NCBI GenBank assembly: GCA_049511415.1
Contig: JBEKYC010000008.1
Location: 62,001 to 126,000, forward strand
Length of the DNA stretch: 64,000 nucleotides
From: Bog-159 sp049511415
GTDB taxonomy: Bacteria; Acidobacteriota; Terriglobia; Bryobacterales; Bryobacteraceae
Direction: 5' to 3'
Part shown: one piece after another, positions 41,353 to 50,513 of the stretch
How positions within the stretch are numbered: the first letter of the stretch is position 1
How the letters are laid out: every line of letters begins with the position of its first letter
Translations under genes and position numbers: made by a program
The notes under the pieces: generated by a model
Told to the model about the DNA's origin: nothing
The model's database searches: none
Seen by the model: the letters and a program-made list of their open reading frames with translations, nothing else

Positions 41353-43911
41353 ATGAATTCCAATCGTCGCGCTTACGCTTTGTTGATCCTTGTGTTCGCG
41401 CTCTCGTTCGGCTATTGGATCGGCGGCGCGTTTGGACTTGCCGGCAGTCTGCGATTCGGCCAACTGCGTGCCCGCCGGCCTTTCGATTTCGGGTTCCGCA
41501 TGCAGGCTGTTTCCGGCATGATGCCGGAAGCGCGAGACGCCGGCGCGCACATGGGCGATCGGCTACTACAGTTTGGCGGGCAACCGTTCGCCGGCTATCG
41601 GGTAATGCGCGATACGGTTAGGCAAGCGCATCCGGGGGACGTAATTCCCGCGCTGATGGCACGTCCGGATGGGACCAGACTGCCGATTGCCATTCGCCTG
41701 GCGGCGGAGCGTGAAGGCCCCGCGCCTGTCTCCGAATGGATCCGGGATATCGCGGTGCAACTGCTCTTTCCCCTGTTCTGCCTGGGCCTCGGATTTTGGG
41801 TGGCCGCAGTGCGGCCTAACGATCGCAATGCCTGGCTGTTGCTGGCGCTCATGATCTCGCTCGAGTTTCTGGTTCCCAATGAAGATTGGGGCGATCCCTG
41901 GTGGCTCTTGAGCGCCGTCTGGGCAATGTTGGCGGGCTTCTCGTGGCCCATCTGGATGATGCTTTTCGGCGTGCACTTCCCGGAGCGCTCCAAAATGGAC
42001 ATCCGCCGGCCCTGGATCAAGTGGATCGTCTTGCTGCCGGCCGTGTGCTCGGCTGTCGCCGTAATCGTCTTTCAAATTGGCAAGGAATACAGCTTTGCAT
42101 CGGTCGAGTGGCTGCGGAGTTGGGTGTCGCCGCTCGACACCGTGCGCATCTACGCCGGCATGGCGGGCATCTCACTATTCTTCGCCAATGTCGGTGAGAA
42201 ACGCGCCACCGCATCCAACAAGGACTCCCAACGGCGCATCCGTTTGGTGCTGGTGGGCGCCGCCGCCGGACTGACGCCCTGTTTCATCGTGGTGCTGGTC
42301 GGCTTGTTCCGCGGCGCGGATTTCGGCTACGGCGTGCCGGCCTGGGCGCTATATCTGGCCTTTGGGTGTCTGGCCATTTTTCCGCTGACGCTGGCCTACG
42401 TGATCGTCGTGCAACGCGCCATGGAAGTACGCGTGGCCATACGCCAAAGCGTGCAGTATACGCTGGCGCGCGGCGGGCTTTGGCTGCTGCGCGTGGCCAT
42501 GTTCAGCCTGGCGTTCAAGATCTTCGTGGACGTCAGTCTGGATAGGAACGGCTTCACGTTTGGCACGATCGGACTACTGGCGCTGGGCGCACTGCTACTG
42601 ACGCTGCAGCGCCGCTACCGCGCCAGGGTGCAGGGATGGGTGGACCGGCGGTTCTTCCGCGAAGCCTATCGCACCGAACAGGTGCTGAGCGATCTCAGCA
42701 ACGAAGCGCGGAACTTCGTGGATGCCCGCCCGCTGCTCGCAACCGTGACGCGCCGCATCGCGGAAACCCTCCATGTGCTCCGCATCTCGGTGCTGCTGCG
42801 CGCCGTGGATGGCTTTCGGCTGGAACCCGATAGCACATCCGGAAGCGCGCCCGTCGTGCTCGAAACCGAGGCACGGTCGATCGCGCAGTTGCGCACCGCG
42901 CGCGCTCCCGTCACCGTGTATTTCGACGAGCCGGATGCCTGGCTGCGTGCCGCGCCGGCTCCCGAGTGCCGGGCCCTGCGCGATCTCGACGCACAGTTGC
43001 TGCTGCCGCTGGCCGGCCGCAACGATCTGATCGGCCTGATGGCTTTGGGTCCCAAGAGGTCCGAGGAGCCCTATTCGCGAACCGATCTGCAACTGCTGCA
43101 GTCCGTCGCGGATCAAACCGGCCTGGCGATCGAGAACAGCCGTCTGCTGTCGTCCCTGGCCGAGGAAGCCGCCCGGCGCGAGCGTTTCAACCGCGAACTG
43201 GAGATCGCCCGCGAGGTGCAGGAGCGGCTTTTTCCGCAATGCTACCCAGCGATCCCCGGGTTGGACTGCGCGGGCCATTGCCGCCCCGCCTTGGGCGTCG
43301 GCGGCGATTACTACGATTTCATTGCCCTGCCCGAAGGGCGGCTGGGCATCGCCGTGGGCGACGTTTCAGGCAAGGGGATATCGGCGGCGCTGCTCATGGC
43401 CAGCCTGCGCGCCTCTTTGCGTGGACAGACGCTGGGCGGTCCGGCGGATCTGGCGGCCCTCATGCGCAACGTCAACGCCCTGCTCTACGAAGCTTCCGCG
43501 GCCAACCGCTACGCCACCTTCTTCTACGCGCAGTACGACCCGCGCGACCGGATGCTGTCGTTTGTGAATGCCGGGCACAATCCGCCTGCGGTGTTGCGCG
43601 GCGACGAAGTGCTGCGTCTGGAGGCCGATGGTCCGGTGGTGGGACTGCTACCGGGCATCCAATTCCGGCAGTCGTCCCTGGCGATGCAGGCGGGCGATAT
43701 TCTGCTGGCTTACACCGACGGGATCAGCGAAGCGATGACCGCGGACGACGAAGAATGGGGCGAGGATCGCATGATTGCGGCTGCCCAAGCCTACCACCGG
43801 GAAACCGCCGCGCGCATGATCGAGCAGCTTATGGGGGCGGCTGATGAGTTCGCGGGCGGAGCACCGCAGCATGACGATATGACGCTGGTAGTCATGAAGC
43901 TGCTGGCCTAA
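41353..43911 (+). CDS. PDZ-like / multi-TM / GAF / SpoIIE protein phosphatase
   Basis: 852 aa from ATG at 41353; the frame continues into galK antisense and that part is rejected. Order: TM helix (9-30), a periplasmic PDZ-like segment (about 45-115), seven to eight TM helices (130-420), a GAF domain (about 440-600), a short coiled coil, and the PP2C/SpoIIE phosphatase (640-850) with GVGGDYYDF, GDVSGKGISAALLM, NAGHNPP, YTDGISEA and QHDDMTLVV, all metal-binding Asp present. It likely dephosphorylates an anti-sigma-factor antagonist or a kinase substrate in response to an envelope or GAF signal. Partner not nearby. Confidence 0.9.
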   Translation: MNSNRRAYALLILVFALSFGYWIGGAFGLAGSLRFGQLRARRPFDFGFRMQAVSGMMPEARDAGAHMGDRLLQFGGQPFAGYRVMRDTVRQAHPGDVIPALMARPDGTRLPIAIRLAAEREGPAPVSEWIRDIAVQLLFPLFCLGLGFWVAAVRPNDRNAWLLLALMISLEFLVPNEDWGDPWWLLSAVWAMLAGFSWPIWMMLFGVHFPERSKMDIRRPWIKWIVLLPAVCSAVAVIVFQIGKEYSFASVEWLRSWVSPLDTVRIYAGMAGISLFFANVGEKRATASNKDSQRRIRLVLVGAAAGLTPCFIVVLVGLFRGADFGYGVPAWALYLAFGCLAIFPLTLAYVIVVQRAMEVRVAIRQSVQYTLARGGLWLLRVAMFSLAFKIFVDVSLDRNGFTFGTIGLLALGALLLTLQRRYRARVQGWVDRRFFREAYRTEQVLSDLSNEARNFVDARPLLATVTRRIAETLHVLRISVLLRAVDGFRLEPDSTSGSAPVVLETEARSIAQLRTARAPVTVYFDEPDAWLRAAPAPECRALRDLDAQLLLPLAGRNDLIGLMALGPKRSEEPYSRTDLQLLQSVADQTGLAIENSRLLSSLAEEAARRERFNRELEIAREVQERLFPQCYPAIPGLDCAGHCRPALGVGGDYYDFIALPEGRLGIAVGDVSGKGISAALLMASLRASLRGQTLGGPADLAALMRNVNALLYEASAANRYATFFYAQYDPRDRMLSFVNAGHNPPAVLRGDEVLRLEADGPVVGLLPGIQFRQSSLAMQAGDILLAYTDGISEAMTADDEEWGEDRMIAAAQAYHRETAARMIEQLMGAADEFAGGAPQHDDMTLVVMKLLA

Positions 43912-44210
43912 TCCAGATCGATGTCGCGCCGCGGCGGTGTGACGTCCGGATTCTCTTTGGCCTGCCGGAGCAACTCGTCAAATTTCTTTTCGAGCACCCG
44001 GCCGTGTGATTTCTCGGCTTCGAACTGTTTGCGGAAAACCTCGTCGCGCCGTCCGGCTTCGCCCTTGAGCTTGGCCACCGCCGCCGCCAGATCTTCGATC
44101 GCCGGCGGCTTTTCGGGAACGGCATGCGCGATCACCGCGCGCGTCTCCGGGTCGATCTTCAGCATGGCCTGGCAGCAGGGACATTCGACCTCGATCAAGG
44201 CTTGCGGCAT
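43908..44210 (-). CDS. Small zinc-ribbon / coiled-coil protein
   Basis: 100 aa. An N-terminal VECPCCQAML gives one C-x2-C knuckle; no second pair is visible, so a full zinc ribbon would need dimerisation. Residues 35-85 are predicted helical and charged (AAAVAKLKGEAGRRDEVF...), probably coiled coil. It starts 4 nt after the alcohol dehydrogenase stop and converges on the SpoIIE gene with a 4-nt overlap of stop codons. Such small proteins are common in acidobacteria; function unknown. Confidence 0.7.
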   Translation of the reverse strand: MPQALIEVECPCCQAMLKIDPETRAVIAHAVPEKPPAIEDLAAAVAKLKGEAGRRDEVFRKQFEAEKSHGRVLEKKFDELLRQAKENPDVTPPRRDIDLD

Positions 44211-44214
44211 GAAG

Positions 44215-45270
44215 CTATGGTAGCACCGCGTCCGCAGGCAGGATCACCAGCTTGCCTACGCCGCCGGCGCGGTGCTCCACTTGTTGGAACGCTTCGGCGA
44301 TGCGGCTTAGCGGGCGAGTGTGGGTGATCATCGCCGCGAAACGCGGGAGGTTCTCGACCAGCAGATCGCGGGCGGCTTCCGATTCGTGATTCGAGCGGCG
44401 CACGTTGTAGACCGCGAGCTCTTTGCGGCGCATGGGCGAGAAGTCGACGAGCACTTCTTTCTCTACGGGGATGCCGGTGATGACGACGCGCCCGGCGTTA
44501 CGGGAGGCGCGCAGGCAGTGATTCACCGATCCGCCAATGGCCGCGCAGTCGATGGCCACGTCGACACCGCGGCCGCCGGTATCGCGCAGAATCTCACGCG
44601 AAGGGTCAACGGCGGCGGGGTCCAGAACCGCATCAGCGCCGGCGGCGCGCGCCAGTTCACGGCGGGCGGCTACCGGTTCGATCGACCAGACACGTCCCGC
44701 GCCGGCCAGCTTCAGGCAGATGATGGTCATCAGCCCGATCGGCCCGGCGCCGAACACGGCGGCTGTTTCTGTCAGCCTAAGCGCGACAAATTTCATGGAA
44801 TGCATCACTACCGCCAGCGGTTCGATGATGGTGGCGTCGCGCGGGGCGATGCCCGGCGGGATCGGGATCAGGTTCGCAGCCGGAAGGTTTACGTAGTCAC
44901 GGAAGAAGCCGGGATCGCCGGGCATGCTCATGAATCGGATCTTGGCACACACGTTGTGATGGCCCGTGCGGCAGAATTCACAGTGGTAACAATAGATGGC
45001 CGGCTCAAAGGCCGCGGTGTCGCCGGAACGCCAGCCGCTCACACCCGCGCCGGTTTTGATTATGGTTCCGGCAGGCTCGTGGCCCAGCACCATGGGGTAA
45101 CGGCAAGGGGTGTCGCCGACCGCGCCTTCGGCGTATGAATGCAAGTCGGAGCCGCAGATGCCTACGGCATCGACGCGGACTTGGACTTCTCCGGGAGCGG
45201 GACCGGGCAGAGGGGCTTCGATCAACTGGAACTGGCGGAGGGCGATCAGTTCGGCGATCTTGGCGTTCAC
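44215..45270 (-). CDS. Zinc-dependent alcohol/polyol dehydrogenase (MDR family)
   Basis: 351 aa. Catalytic zinc residues in CGSDLH and GHEPAG; the structural zinc lobe has four Cys (CYHCEFCRTGHHNVC); NAD(P) fold VFGAGPIGLMTII. This is a complete sorbitol/threonine dehydrogenase-like enzyme. Its ATG overlaps the stop of the upstream glycosidase gene (ATGA), so a hydrolysis-then-oxidation function on a sugar is plausible. Substrate unknown. Confidence 0.9.
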   Translation of the reverse strand: MNAKIAELIALRQFQLIEAPLPGPAPGEVQVRVDAVGICGSDLHSYAEGAVGDTPCRYPMVLGHEPAGTIIKTGAGVSGWRSGDTAAFEPAIYCYHCEFCRTGHHNVCAKIRFMSMPGDPGFFRDYVNLPAANLIPIPPGIAPRDATIIEPLAVVMHSMKFVALRLTETAAVFGAGPIGLMTIICLKLAGAGRVWSIEPVAARRELARAAGADAVLDPAAVDPSREILRDTGGRGVDVAIDCAAIGGSVNHCLRASRNAGRVVITGIPVEKEVLVDFSPMRRKELAVYNVRRSNHESEAARDLLVENLPRFAAMITHTRPLSRIAEAFQQVEHRAGGVGKLVILPADAVLP

Positions 45271-46442
45271 AGGCCGCCCTCCTGGGGCGGATGGCGAAGA
45301 GTCAGCGACGCGATGTGATCCAGAACGGCATGGAAATAGGCCATGTCGCGCTCGGCCTCGGGCGCGTCGTCGCGCACGTCGGCGCCGATGCCGGGCAGGT
45401 AACGGAACGGAAATCGCTGCGCCTGAATCCAGGGCAGGTATCCCCAGCCGGCGGCGCGGCGGAAGAAGATGTCGCAGCTTGCCAGATCGCCGGCGAGGTG
45501 TTCGCGCGTGGTGGCGCGGCCATTGTCATCCTCAGTCATCAGGACGGGGCGCTCCACATCCTTCAATTCCGCCACGCGGCGGGCCTTCTCGTCCGGATCG
45601 CGGCCGTCGCCGTGGATCAGGAGCACGTCCACCTGTCCTTCGAGCGAATGCGGGTAGCGCATGCGGCCGTCGCTCGAAACACCGATGGGAAGCGCGTAGC
45701 TGGCGGACTTAAAGCACGAGCGCACGTCGTCGATGAGGGGCATGATGTTCTGCGGAATATAGCCCTTAAAGTCCCACTGCGGGCCGGGCAGATCGTATTC
45801 GTTGGCGACGTCGATAATGATGTTGCGATGGTCGTGCGCGATCAGCCAGCGGGTGATGTTCATGGCGGCGGCGTGGATGGCGCCGGTGGAACGGAACTGC
45901 TCGTCCTGACCGTGATAGAAATACATCAGGTTGACGAACATGCCCCGTTCATTGGCGGCATGCAGCAGGCGATCCAGGCGCACCAGCCAATCCGGCTTGA
46001 GTGAACCGTCGGGACGGAAGGCGCTGACGGACGTGCCGCGCCCGGGACCCAGGCGGTAGGCGTTTTCGCGGTCGATGCCGTTTATAGCCTTGTCGTATCC
46101 GGGTTGCGCGCCCTGCAGGCTGACGTTAATCATCAGCACGCCGTGGCTCTTATAAAAATCCAGCGCGCGGATCACCGAGTCCGTGTTGAGTTCCGGATCA
46201 AACGGGCGCTCTTTCATCCACTCATCCAGAAACAAGGCATTAGCCAGGCGGACATTCATCAGCTTCCCCTGGGCTTCATGGCGGTAAATGGGAGAGCTGT
46301 AGGTCTTCTGCCAGTTATCGGCGGAAGTTTCCCGAGTGTAGAAGGCACGCTGGTCGTAATGCCGGCCAAGCATGGCTCCAGTGCTGATTTCCGCGGCGCA
46401 CAGGGCCGTGGCAAAGACGGGAAGGATCAGGAGCCGCTTCAC
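45267..46442 (-). CDS. Exported clan GH-A-like glycoside hydrolase
   Basis: 391 aa if started at the third of three tandem GTG codons (46448, 46445, 46442). I choose 46442 because it gives a normal signal peptide, MKRLLILPVFATALCA, and lies 6 nt from GATAAT. A TIM barrel has IIIDVANEYD, in which NE is the acid/base of clan GH-A, and LMTEDDNG, which holds the likely nucleophile Glu. The family is near GH5-type or DUF-like acidobacterial glycosidases; no substrate can be assigned. Coupled to the dehydrogenase gene. Confidence 0.75.
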   Translation of the reverse strand: MKRLLILPVFATALCAAEISTGAMLGRHYDQRAFYTRETSADNWQKTYSSPIYRHEAQGKLMNVRLANALFLDEWMKERPFDPELNTDSVIRALDFYKSHGVLMINVSLQGAQPGYDKAINGIDRENAYRLGPGRGTSVSAFRPDGSLKPDWLVRLDRLLHAANERGMFVNLMYFYHGQDEQFRSTGAIHAAAMNITRWLIAHDHRNIIIDVANEYDLPGPQWDFKGYIPQNIMPLIDDVRSCFKSASYALPIGVSSDGRMRYPHSLEGQVDVLLIHGDGRDPDEKARRVAELKDVERPVLMTEDDNGRATTREHLAGDLASCDIFFRRAAGWGYLPWIQAQRFPFRYLPGIGADVRDDAPEAERDMAYFHAVLDHIASLTLRHPPQEGGL

Positions 46443-46448
46443 CACCAC

Positions 46449-46454
46449 ATTATC
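46449..46454 (-). promoter_or_regulatory. -10-like element of the GH-A gene
   Basis: Minus-strand GATAAT, 6 nt from the third GTG and directly abutting the first. Confidence 0.35.
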
Positions 46455-46474
46455 TCATTGGGCAGATTACGTCG

Positions 46475-47092
46475 CTAACCCGCAACTTTAGCAGCCTCGA
46501 TGCCCGCTCCACGGGCGCCCGGCTTGCGCTTCGCGGCAATCGCACGGTAGAGAAGTAATGCCAGCACGAGGGAGCCATAAAGCACAGGCAAGCGGATATC
46601 CGACTTCACCAGCCAATAGTAGTGGATGACACCGGCCACGGCGCTCAGGTAAATGAGGCGGTGGAGCTGCTGCCAGCGGCGGCCGCCCAGGCGGCGGATC
46701 CATCCGGCGGTGGAGGTCAGCGCCAGGGGCAGCATGGAGATAAAGGCTACGAAGCCGGCGGTGATGAAAGGCCGCTTGTAGACATCCTTAGTGATTTCGG
46801 AGAGATCGAAGAACTTATCCAGCCAGATGTAAGTGGTGAAGTGAAGGCAGCCGTAGAAGAAAGCGAACAGCCCGAACATACGGCGGAACTTAATCAGTTG
46901 AGGTTGGCCGAGTAGGCGGCGCAAGGGGGTAATAGCGAGAGTTATTACCAGGAAACGCAGAGTCCAGTCGCCCGTGGTGTGGGTAATATTCTCGACGGGA
47001 TTCGCGCCCAGGTCCTGGTGGAAGCCTTTCCAGGCGAGCAGAGCTGCCGGAACCAGGCACAGCGCGAACAAGGGAATCTTAATCCACTTCAT
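46475..47092 (-). CDS. msrQ: MsrQ heme-binding membrane subunit
   Basis: 205 aa with five to six TM helices and conserved His in THTTGDW, FYGCLHFTTY and QQLHRLIYLSAVAGVIHYYW, which are the heme ligands of the YedZ/MsrQ family. It passes electrons from quinol or flavin to MsrP. It starts 8 nt after the msrP stop. A basic Ala-rich tail (185-205) is non-conserved. Confidence 0.93.
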   Translation of the reverse strand: MKWIKIPLFALCLVPAALLAWKGFHQDLGANPVENITHTTGDWTLRFLVITLAITPLRRLLGQPQLIKFRRMFGLFAFFYGCLHFTTYIWLDKFFDLSEITKDVYKRPFITAGFVAFISMLPLALTSTAGWIRRLGGRRWQQLHRLIYLSAVAGVIHYYWLVKSDIRLPVLYGSLVLALLLYRAIAAKRKPGARGAGIEAAKVAG

Positions 47093-47100
47093 GCAGTTAC

Positions 47101-48003
47101 TCAGTAATATTTGCGCAGGTCCATGCCGTTATACAGGCTGGCGACCTGGTCGGCATAACCGTTAAACGGCAGAGTCTTTCGTTTGAGAAACTCGCCCAGA
47201 CGCCGTTCGGAAGCCTGGCTCCAGCGGGGATGATCCACGGCGGGGTTCACGTTCGAGTAGAAGCCATACTCGCGGGAGTTGGCCAGATTCCAGGTGGTGG
47301 GCGGCTCGCTCTTCACCAGCTTAATTTTGACGATCGACTTGATGCTCTTGAATCCGTATTTCCAGGGCAACACCAGGCGAATGGGCGCGCCATCCTGATT
47401 GGGCAGCACCTGCCCGTACATGCCGAAGCAAAGAAGAGCCAGCGGATGCATAGCTTCATCGATGCGCAACCCTTCCACATAAGGGAACGCGATGCCGGCC
47501 CAGCGCGCGGCGGGCATCTGCTTGGGGTCGTAGAGGCTTTCGAATGCCACGTACTTGGCCTTGGCGGTGGGCTCGACGGCTTTAAGGAGCACGTTCAGGG
47601 GAAAGCCGATCCAGGGGACCACGATCGACCAGGCCTCCACGCAACGGTGGCGGTAGATGCGTTCTTCGAGCGGAGCCATTTTCATGATGGCGTCAAGATC
47701 GAAAACCTTAGGCTTGGCGACTTCACCTTCCACGGCTACGTGCCAGGGCGAGGTCTTCAAGCTCCCGGCGTTCTTGGATGGCTGGTCTTTGCTGGTGCCG
47801 AATTCATAGAAATTGTTATAAGTGGTGACGTCCGTGAACGGAGTGGGCTTTTCGTCGGTGCTAAAAGGTCCTTTGACGGCGGCGAGCTTGTCAACGGCAA
47901 AGGCACGGCGGGCGGAGAGCGCGGCGCCGGCTAGCGGCAACGTCGCCAGAAAGCGGCGGCGGTTAACATAGACAGATTTCGGAGTGACCTCTGAGTACTT
48001 CAT
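47101..48003 (-). CDS. msrP: MsrP protein-methionine-sulfoxide reductase, Moco subunit
   Basis: 300 aa. The Tat signal carries NRRRFLATLPLAG; the Moco cysteine is in YRHRCVEAWS; the YedY fold is complete to the NGMDLRKYY end. MsrP repairs oxidised methionine in periplasmic proteins using electrons from MsrQ, encoded immediately downstream. TATAAT is 8 nt before the ATG. It is a second sulfite-oxidase-fold enzyme in the window, distinct from the fusion at 18843. Confidence 0.95.
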   Translation of the reverse strand: MKYSEVTPKSVYVNRRRFLATLPLAGAALSARRAFAVDKLAAVKGPFSTDEKPTPFTDVTTYNNFYEFGTSKDQPSKNAGSLKTSPWHVAVEGEVAKPKVFDLDAIMKMAPLEERIYRHRCVEAWSIVVPWIGFPLNVLLKAVEPTAKAKYVAFESLYDPKQMPAARWAGIAFPYVEGLRIDEAMHPLALLCFGMYGQVLPNQDGAPIRLVLPWKYGFKSIKSIVKIKLVKSEPPTTWNLANSREYGFYSNVNPAVDHPRWSQASERRLGEFLKRKTLPFNGYADQVASLYNGMDLRKYY

Positions 48004-48011
48004 ATGCCTTG

Positions 48012-48017
48012 ATTATA
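48012..48017 (-). promoter_or_regulatory. -10 element of msrPQ
   Basis: Consensus TATAAT on the minus strand, 8 nt before the ATG at 48003. Confidence 0.5.
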
Positions 48018-48037
48018 GAAGACGGGTAGGGGCGGCT

Positions 48038-49858
48038 TTATTCCAATAACGCCGCGACGCTCCAGGCCTGGGCGATGCAGCCACCCGGGCGGTGGGGCGG
48101 ATCGCCATCGAATACTTCGGGGATTTGGCCGACGCCCTCGTTCCGCATGTATTGGCGCAAAGCGTCGAGGGCGCTATCCGGATCGCGGCCGTTCACATAA
48201 CGATACGCGGAAATGAATGGCCGGAGCAACCAGGGCCAGACGGTGCCCTGGTGATAGGCTCCGTCGCGGCTGGCGGGATCGCCTGCAAAGCGGCCGCGAT
48301 AGTGGGGATCGCCCGGCGCCAGGGTGCGAAGGCCGTAAGGCGTTAGCAGATGTTGCGCGACGGTTTCGACGACCGTCCTGGCTTTTTCGAGCGGCAGCAG
48401 TTTGTAGTGCAGGCTGACGGCGAAGATCTGGTTAGGGCGGAGGGAGGCGTCGCGGCTGTCGCCGTTTACCACGTCGTACAGGCAGCGCGCCGACTCGTTC
48501 CAGAACGCAGGCGTGAAGCCGGCCTCGACCCGATCGGCAAGTTCGCGATAGTGGGCGTCGCCGGTGAGGTCCTGCATGGTGCGCAGGGCATTGTACCAAA
48601 GCGCCTGCACTTCGACCGGTTTGGCGTGGCGCGGTGTGACGACCCAGTCGCCGACTTTGGCATCCATCCAGGTGAGCTGCTGGCCGGGCTCGCCGGCGTA
48701 AAGCAGGCCATCGACGTCGGCATGGATGTTATAGCGTGTGCCGCGTTCATAGCTGGAGATGATATCGGCGAGCGCCGCGGAGAAGTTGGCGCGCACGAAG
48801 TCGTAGTCGCCGGTATGGGCGGCGAGGGCGCGCACGGCTTCAACGAACCAGAGGGAAGCATCCACGGAGTTGTATTCGGGTGTCTCACCGGCGTCGGGGA
48901 AGCGGTTGGGGAGCATGCCGCGATCGATGTGGGCGGCCCATTCCAGCAGAACGCTTTTGGCGATTTCGGGCTGGCCGGTGGCGAGGGTCAGACCAGGGAG
49001 GGCGATCATGGTGTCGCGGCCCCAATCGCCGAACCAGTGATAGCCGGCGATGATGGAGTGGCGTTCGCCGCGGCGCACGATGAACTGGCCGGCAGCGGTT
49101 CGCGACGGCGCAGCGGCAGTGGTGGGCTGGGACTGGGTGGATGCGATGATACTGGCCTGGCCGTCACGGGCCAGATCGAAAACGAAGACCAGGGGATTGA
49201 ACAGGTCTTCGCGGTAATCGAGGCCCCGCTCGCGTTCGGCGTCGTATTCGAAATTGCGGTACCAGTCGCCGGCGGTCTGGATTTCGGCGCCGGAGTGGAC
49301 GAGGTAGAGCGGGGGAAGGCCGGGATAAGGAGCGAGCATGACACTGTTGGCGGCGGTTTGGTAGCGCGCGTCGAGGGCGGGGTTTTCGCGGGTGGTGGCG
49401 TGGTAGTCGCGGAAGGCGATCAGCGGACGCAGTTCCAGGGTGCAGTTTGGGTGGGGTGTGCGGAGGTCGTAGCGGATGACGGTGGTGTTTTCGCCCTGCG
49501 TCATTTGGACGGATTTTTCGATCCGCAGGCCCTCGATTTCGTAGACAAAAACGGGCCAGGGGTCCTGGCGGAATTCCTGGAGGAAAAGGTAGCCCTGGGG
49601 ATGGACGACGCCGGGGTAGCGGTTGGCGGAGAGGTCGTAGCGGCGGCCGTCGATGACCAGGGTCTCTTCGAGCTTGGAAAGCAGCACCATGCGGCCGACG
49701 GGAGGGTGTAGGGCGGCAACCAGGAGGCCGTGGTAGCGGCGGGTGTTGAGGCCGGTAATGGTGGAAGAAGCGTATCCGCCGAGGCCGTTGGTTTCGAGCC
49801 ACTCGCGCCGGTTGGCAACGGCGAGGTTCTGGCAGATGGTCTGGTCGAAGCGAATCAT
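48038..49858 (-). CDS. Glycogen debranching enzyme (amylo-alpha-1,6-glucosidase type)
   Basis: 606 aa from ATG at 49858. N-terminal GDE_N-like part starts REWLETNGLGGYASSTITG; the (alpha/alpha)6 catalytic part has WFGDWGRDTMIALPGL with the catalytic Asp, WMDAKVGDW and DGAYHQGTVWPW. These are the hallmarks of the bacterial GDE/GH133-like family that removes alpha-1,6-linked glucose stubs. It is cytosolic. It is a lone gene; other glycogen genes are not in view. Confidence 0.9.
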   Translation of the reverse strand: MIRFDQTICQNLAVANRREWLETNGLGGYASSTITGLNTRRYHGLLVAALHPPVGRMVLLSKLEETLVIDGRRYDLSANRYPGVVHPQGYLFLQEFRQDPWPVFVYEIEGLRIEKSVQMTQGENTTVIRYDLRTPHPNCTLELRPLIAFRDYHATTRENPALDARYQTAANSVMLAPYPGLPPLYLVHSGAEIQTAGDWYRNFEYDAERERGLDYREDLFNPLVFVFDLARDGQASIIASTQSQPTTAAAPSRTAAGQFIVRRGERHSIIAGYHWFGDWGRDTMIALPGLTLATGQPEIAKSVLLEWAAHIDRGMLPNRFPDAGETPEYNSVDASLWFVEAVRALAAHTGDYDFVRANFSAALADIISSYERGTRYNIHADVDGLLYAGEPGQQLTWMDAKVGDWVVTPRHAKPVEVQALWYNALRTMQDLTGDAHYRELADRVEAGFTPAFWNESARCLYDVVNGDSRDASLRPNQIFAVSLHYKLLPLEKARTVVETVAQHLLTPYGLRTLAPGDPHYRGRFAGDPASRDGAYHQGTVWPWLLRPFISAYRYVNGRDPDSALDALRQYMRNEGVGQIPEVFDGDPPHRPGGCIAQAWSVAALLE

Positions 49859-50092
49859 ACGAAAATTACGAACGAAGCCAATAAGTGATTTATTTGCCTC
49901 AGTTGCAAAAAGGGCAGAACCAATTTCCAGGACTCGGAATTCGGTTGGTTCGGACGTCTGCCGGTCACGTTTTGACGGTAGCATGGCAGGGGATTGGATG
50001 GGTGGGTGCGGAGGTTGTAGATGATTGAGAGGACGGGGGATGGATCGCGGGCCGGGGATGCGATTGGCGCTTAGGGAATTGAGTGTCTTTTG

Positions 50093-50488
50093 TCAGGCCT
50101 GGTATTGTTCGTCGGAGACGTGTTCCAGCCAGTCGGCGGTCTTGCCGTCCAGATGCTCTTGAATGGCGATGTGGGTGACGGCCGTGGTGGCCGTAGCCCC
50201 ATGCCAGTGCTTCTCGCCAGGTGAAAACGAGATCACGTCACCCGGCCGGATTTGCTCCACCGGCCCGCCCCAACGCTGGGCCCAGCCGCAGCCGGCGGTT
50301 ACGATCAGGTTCTGGCCCAGCGGGTGAGTATGCCATGCCGTCCGGGCGCCGGGTTCGAAGGTGACGCTGGCGCATACAACACGCGCCGGGGCAGGCGGGT
50401 TGAATAGCGGGTCAATCCGCACCGTGCCTGTAAAATACTCTGCCGGTCCTTTGCCGGAAGGCTGGGAGCCGCTGCGTTTGATGTCCAT
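50093..50488 (-). CDS. Cupin, close to acidobacterial Mn-dependent (R)-hydroxynitrile lyases
   Basis: 131 aa. The metal ligands fall at H53, H55, Q59 and H94 (WHTHPLGQ and EKHWHG), the same numbers I recall for the Granulicella tundricola enzyme GtHNL; A40, V42, H106 and Q110 around its active site also coincide. GtHNL and the Acidobacterium homologue release HCN from (R)-mandelonitrile, though that may not be the natural role. It lies 25 nt after an aldo/keto reductase gene, with AAGGAG upstream of its ATG, and opposite an AraC regulator. Confidence 0.88.
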   Translation of the reverse strand: MDIKRSGSQPSGKGPAEYFTGTVRIDPLFNPPAPARVVCASVTFEPGARTAWHTHPLGQNLIVTAGCGWAQRWGGPVEQIRPGDVISFSPGEKHWHGATATTAVTHIAIQEHLDGKTADWLEHVSDEQYQA

Positions 50489-50513
50489 TCCTTGAACTCC
50501 TTCGCGTGGCCGC

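Noticed and set aside
48350..49711. 453-codon Gly/Val-rich frame antisense to the debranching enzyme
   Set aside because: Mirror of conserved codons in the real gene; no motif or ribosome site.
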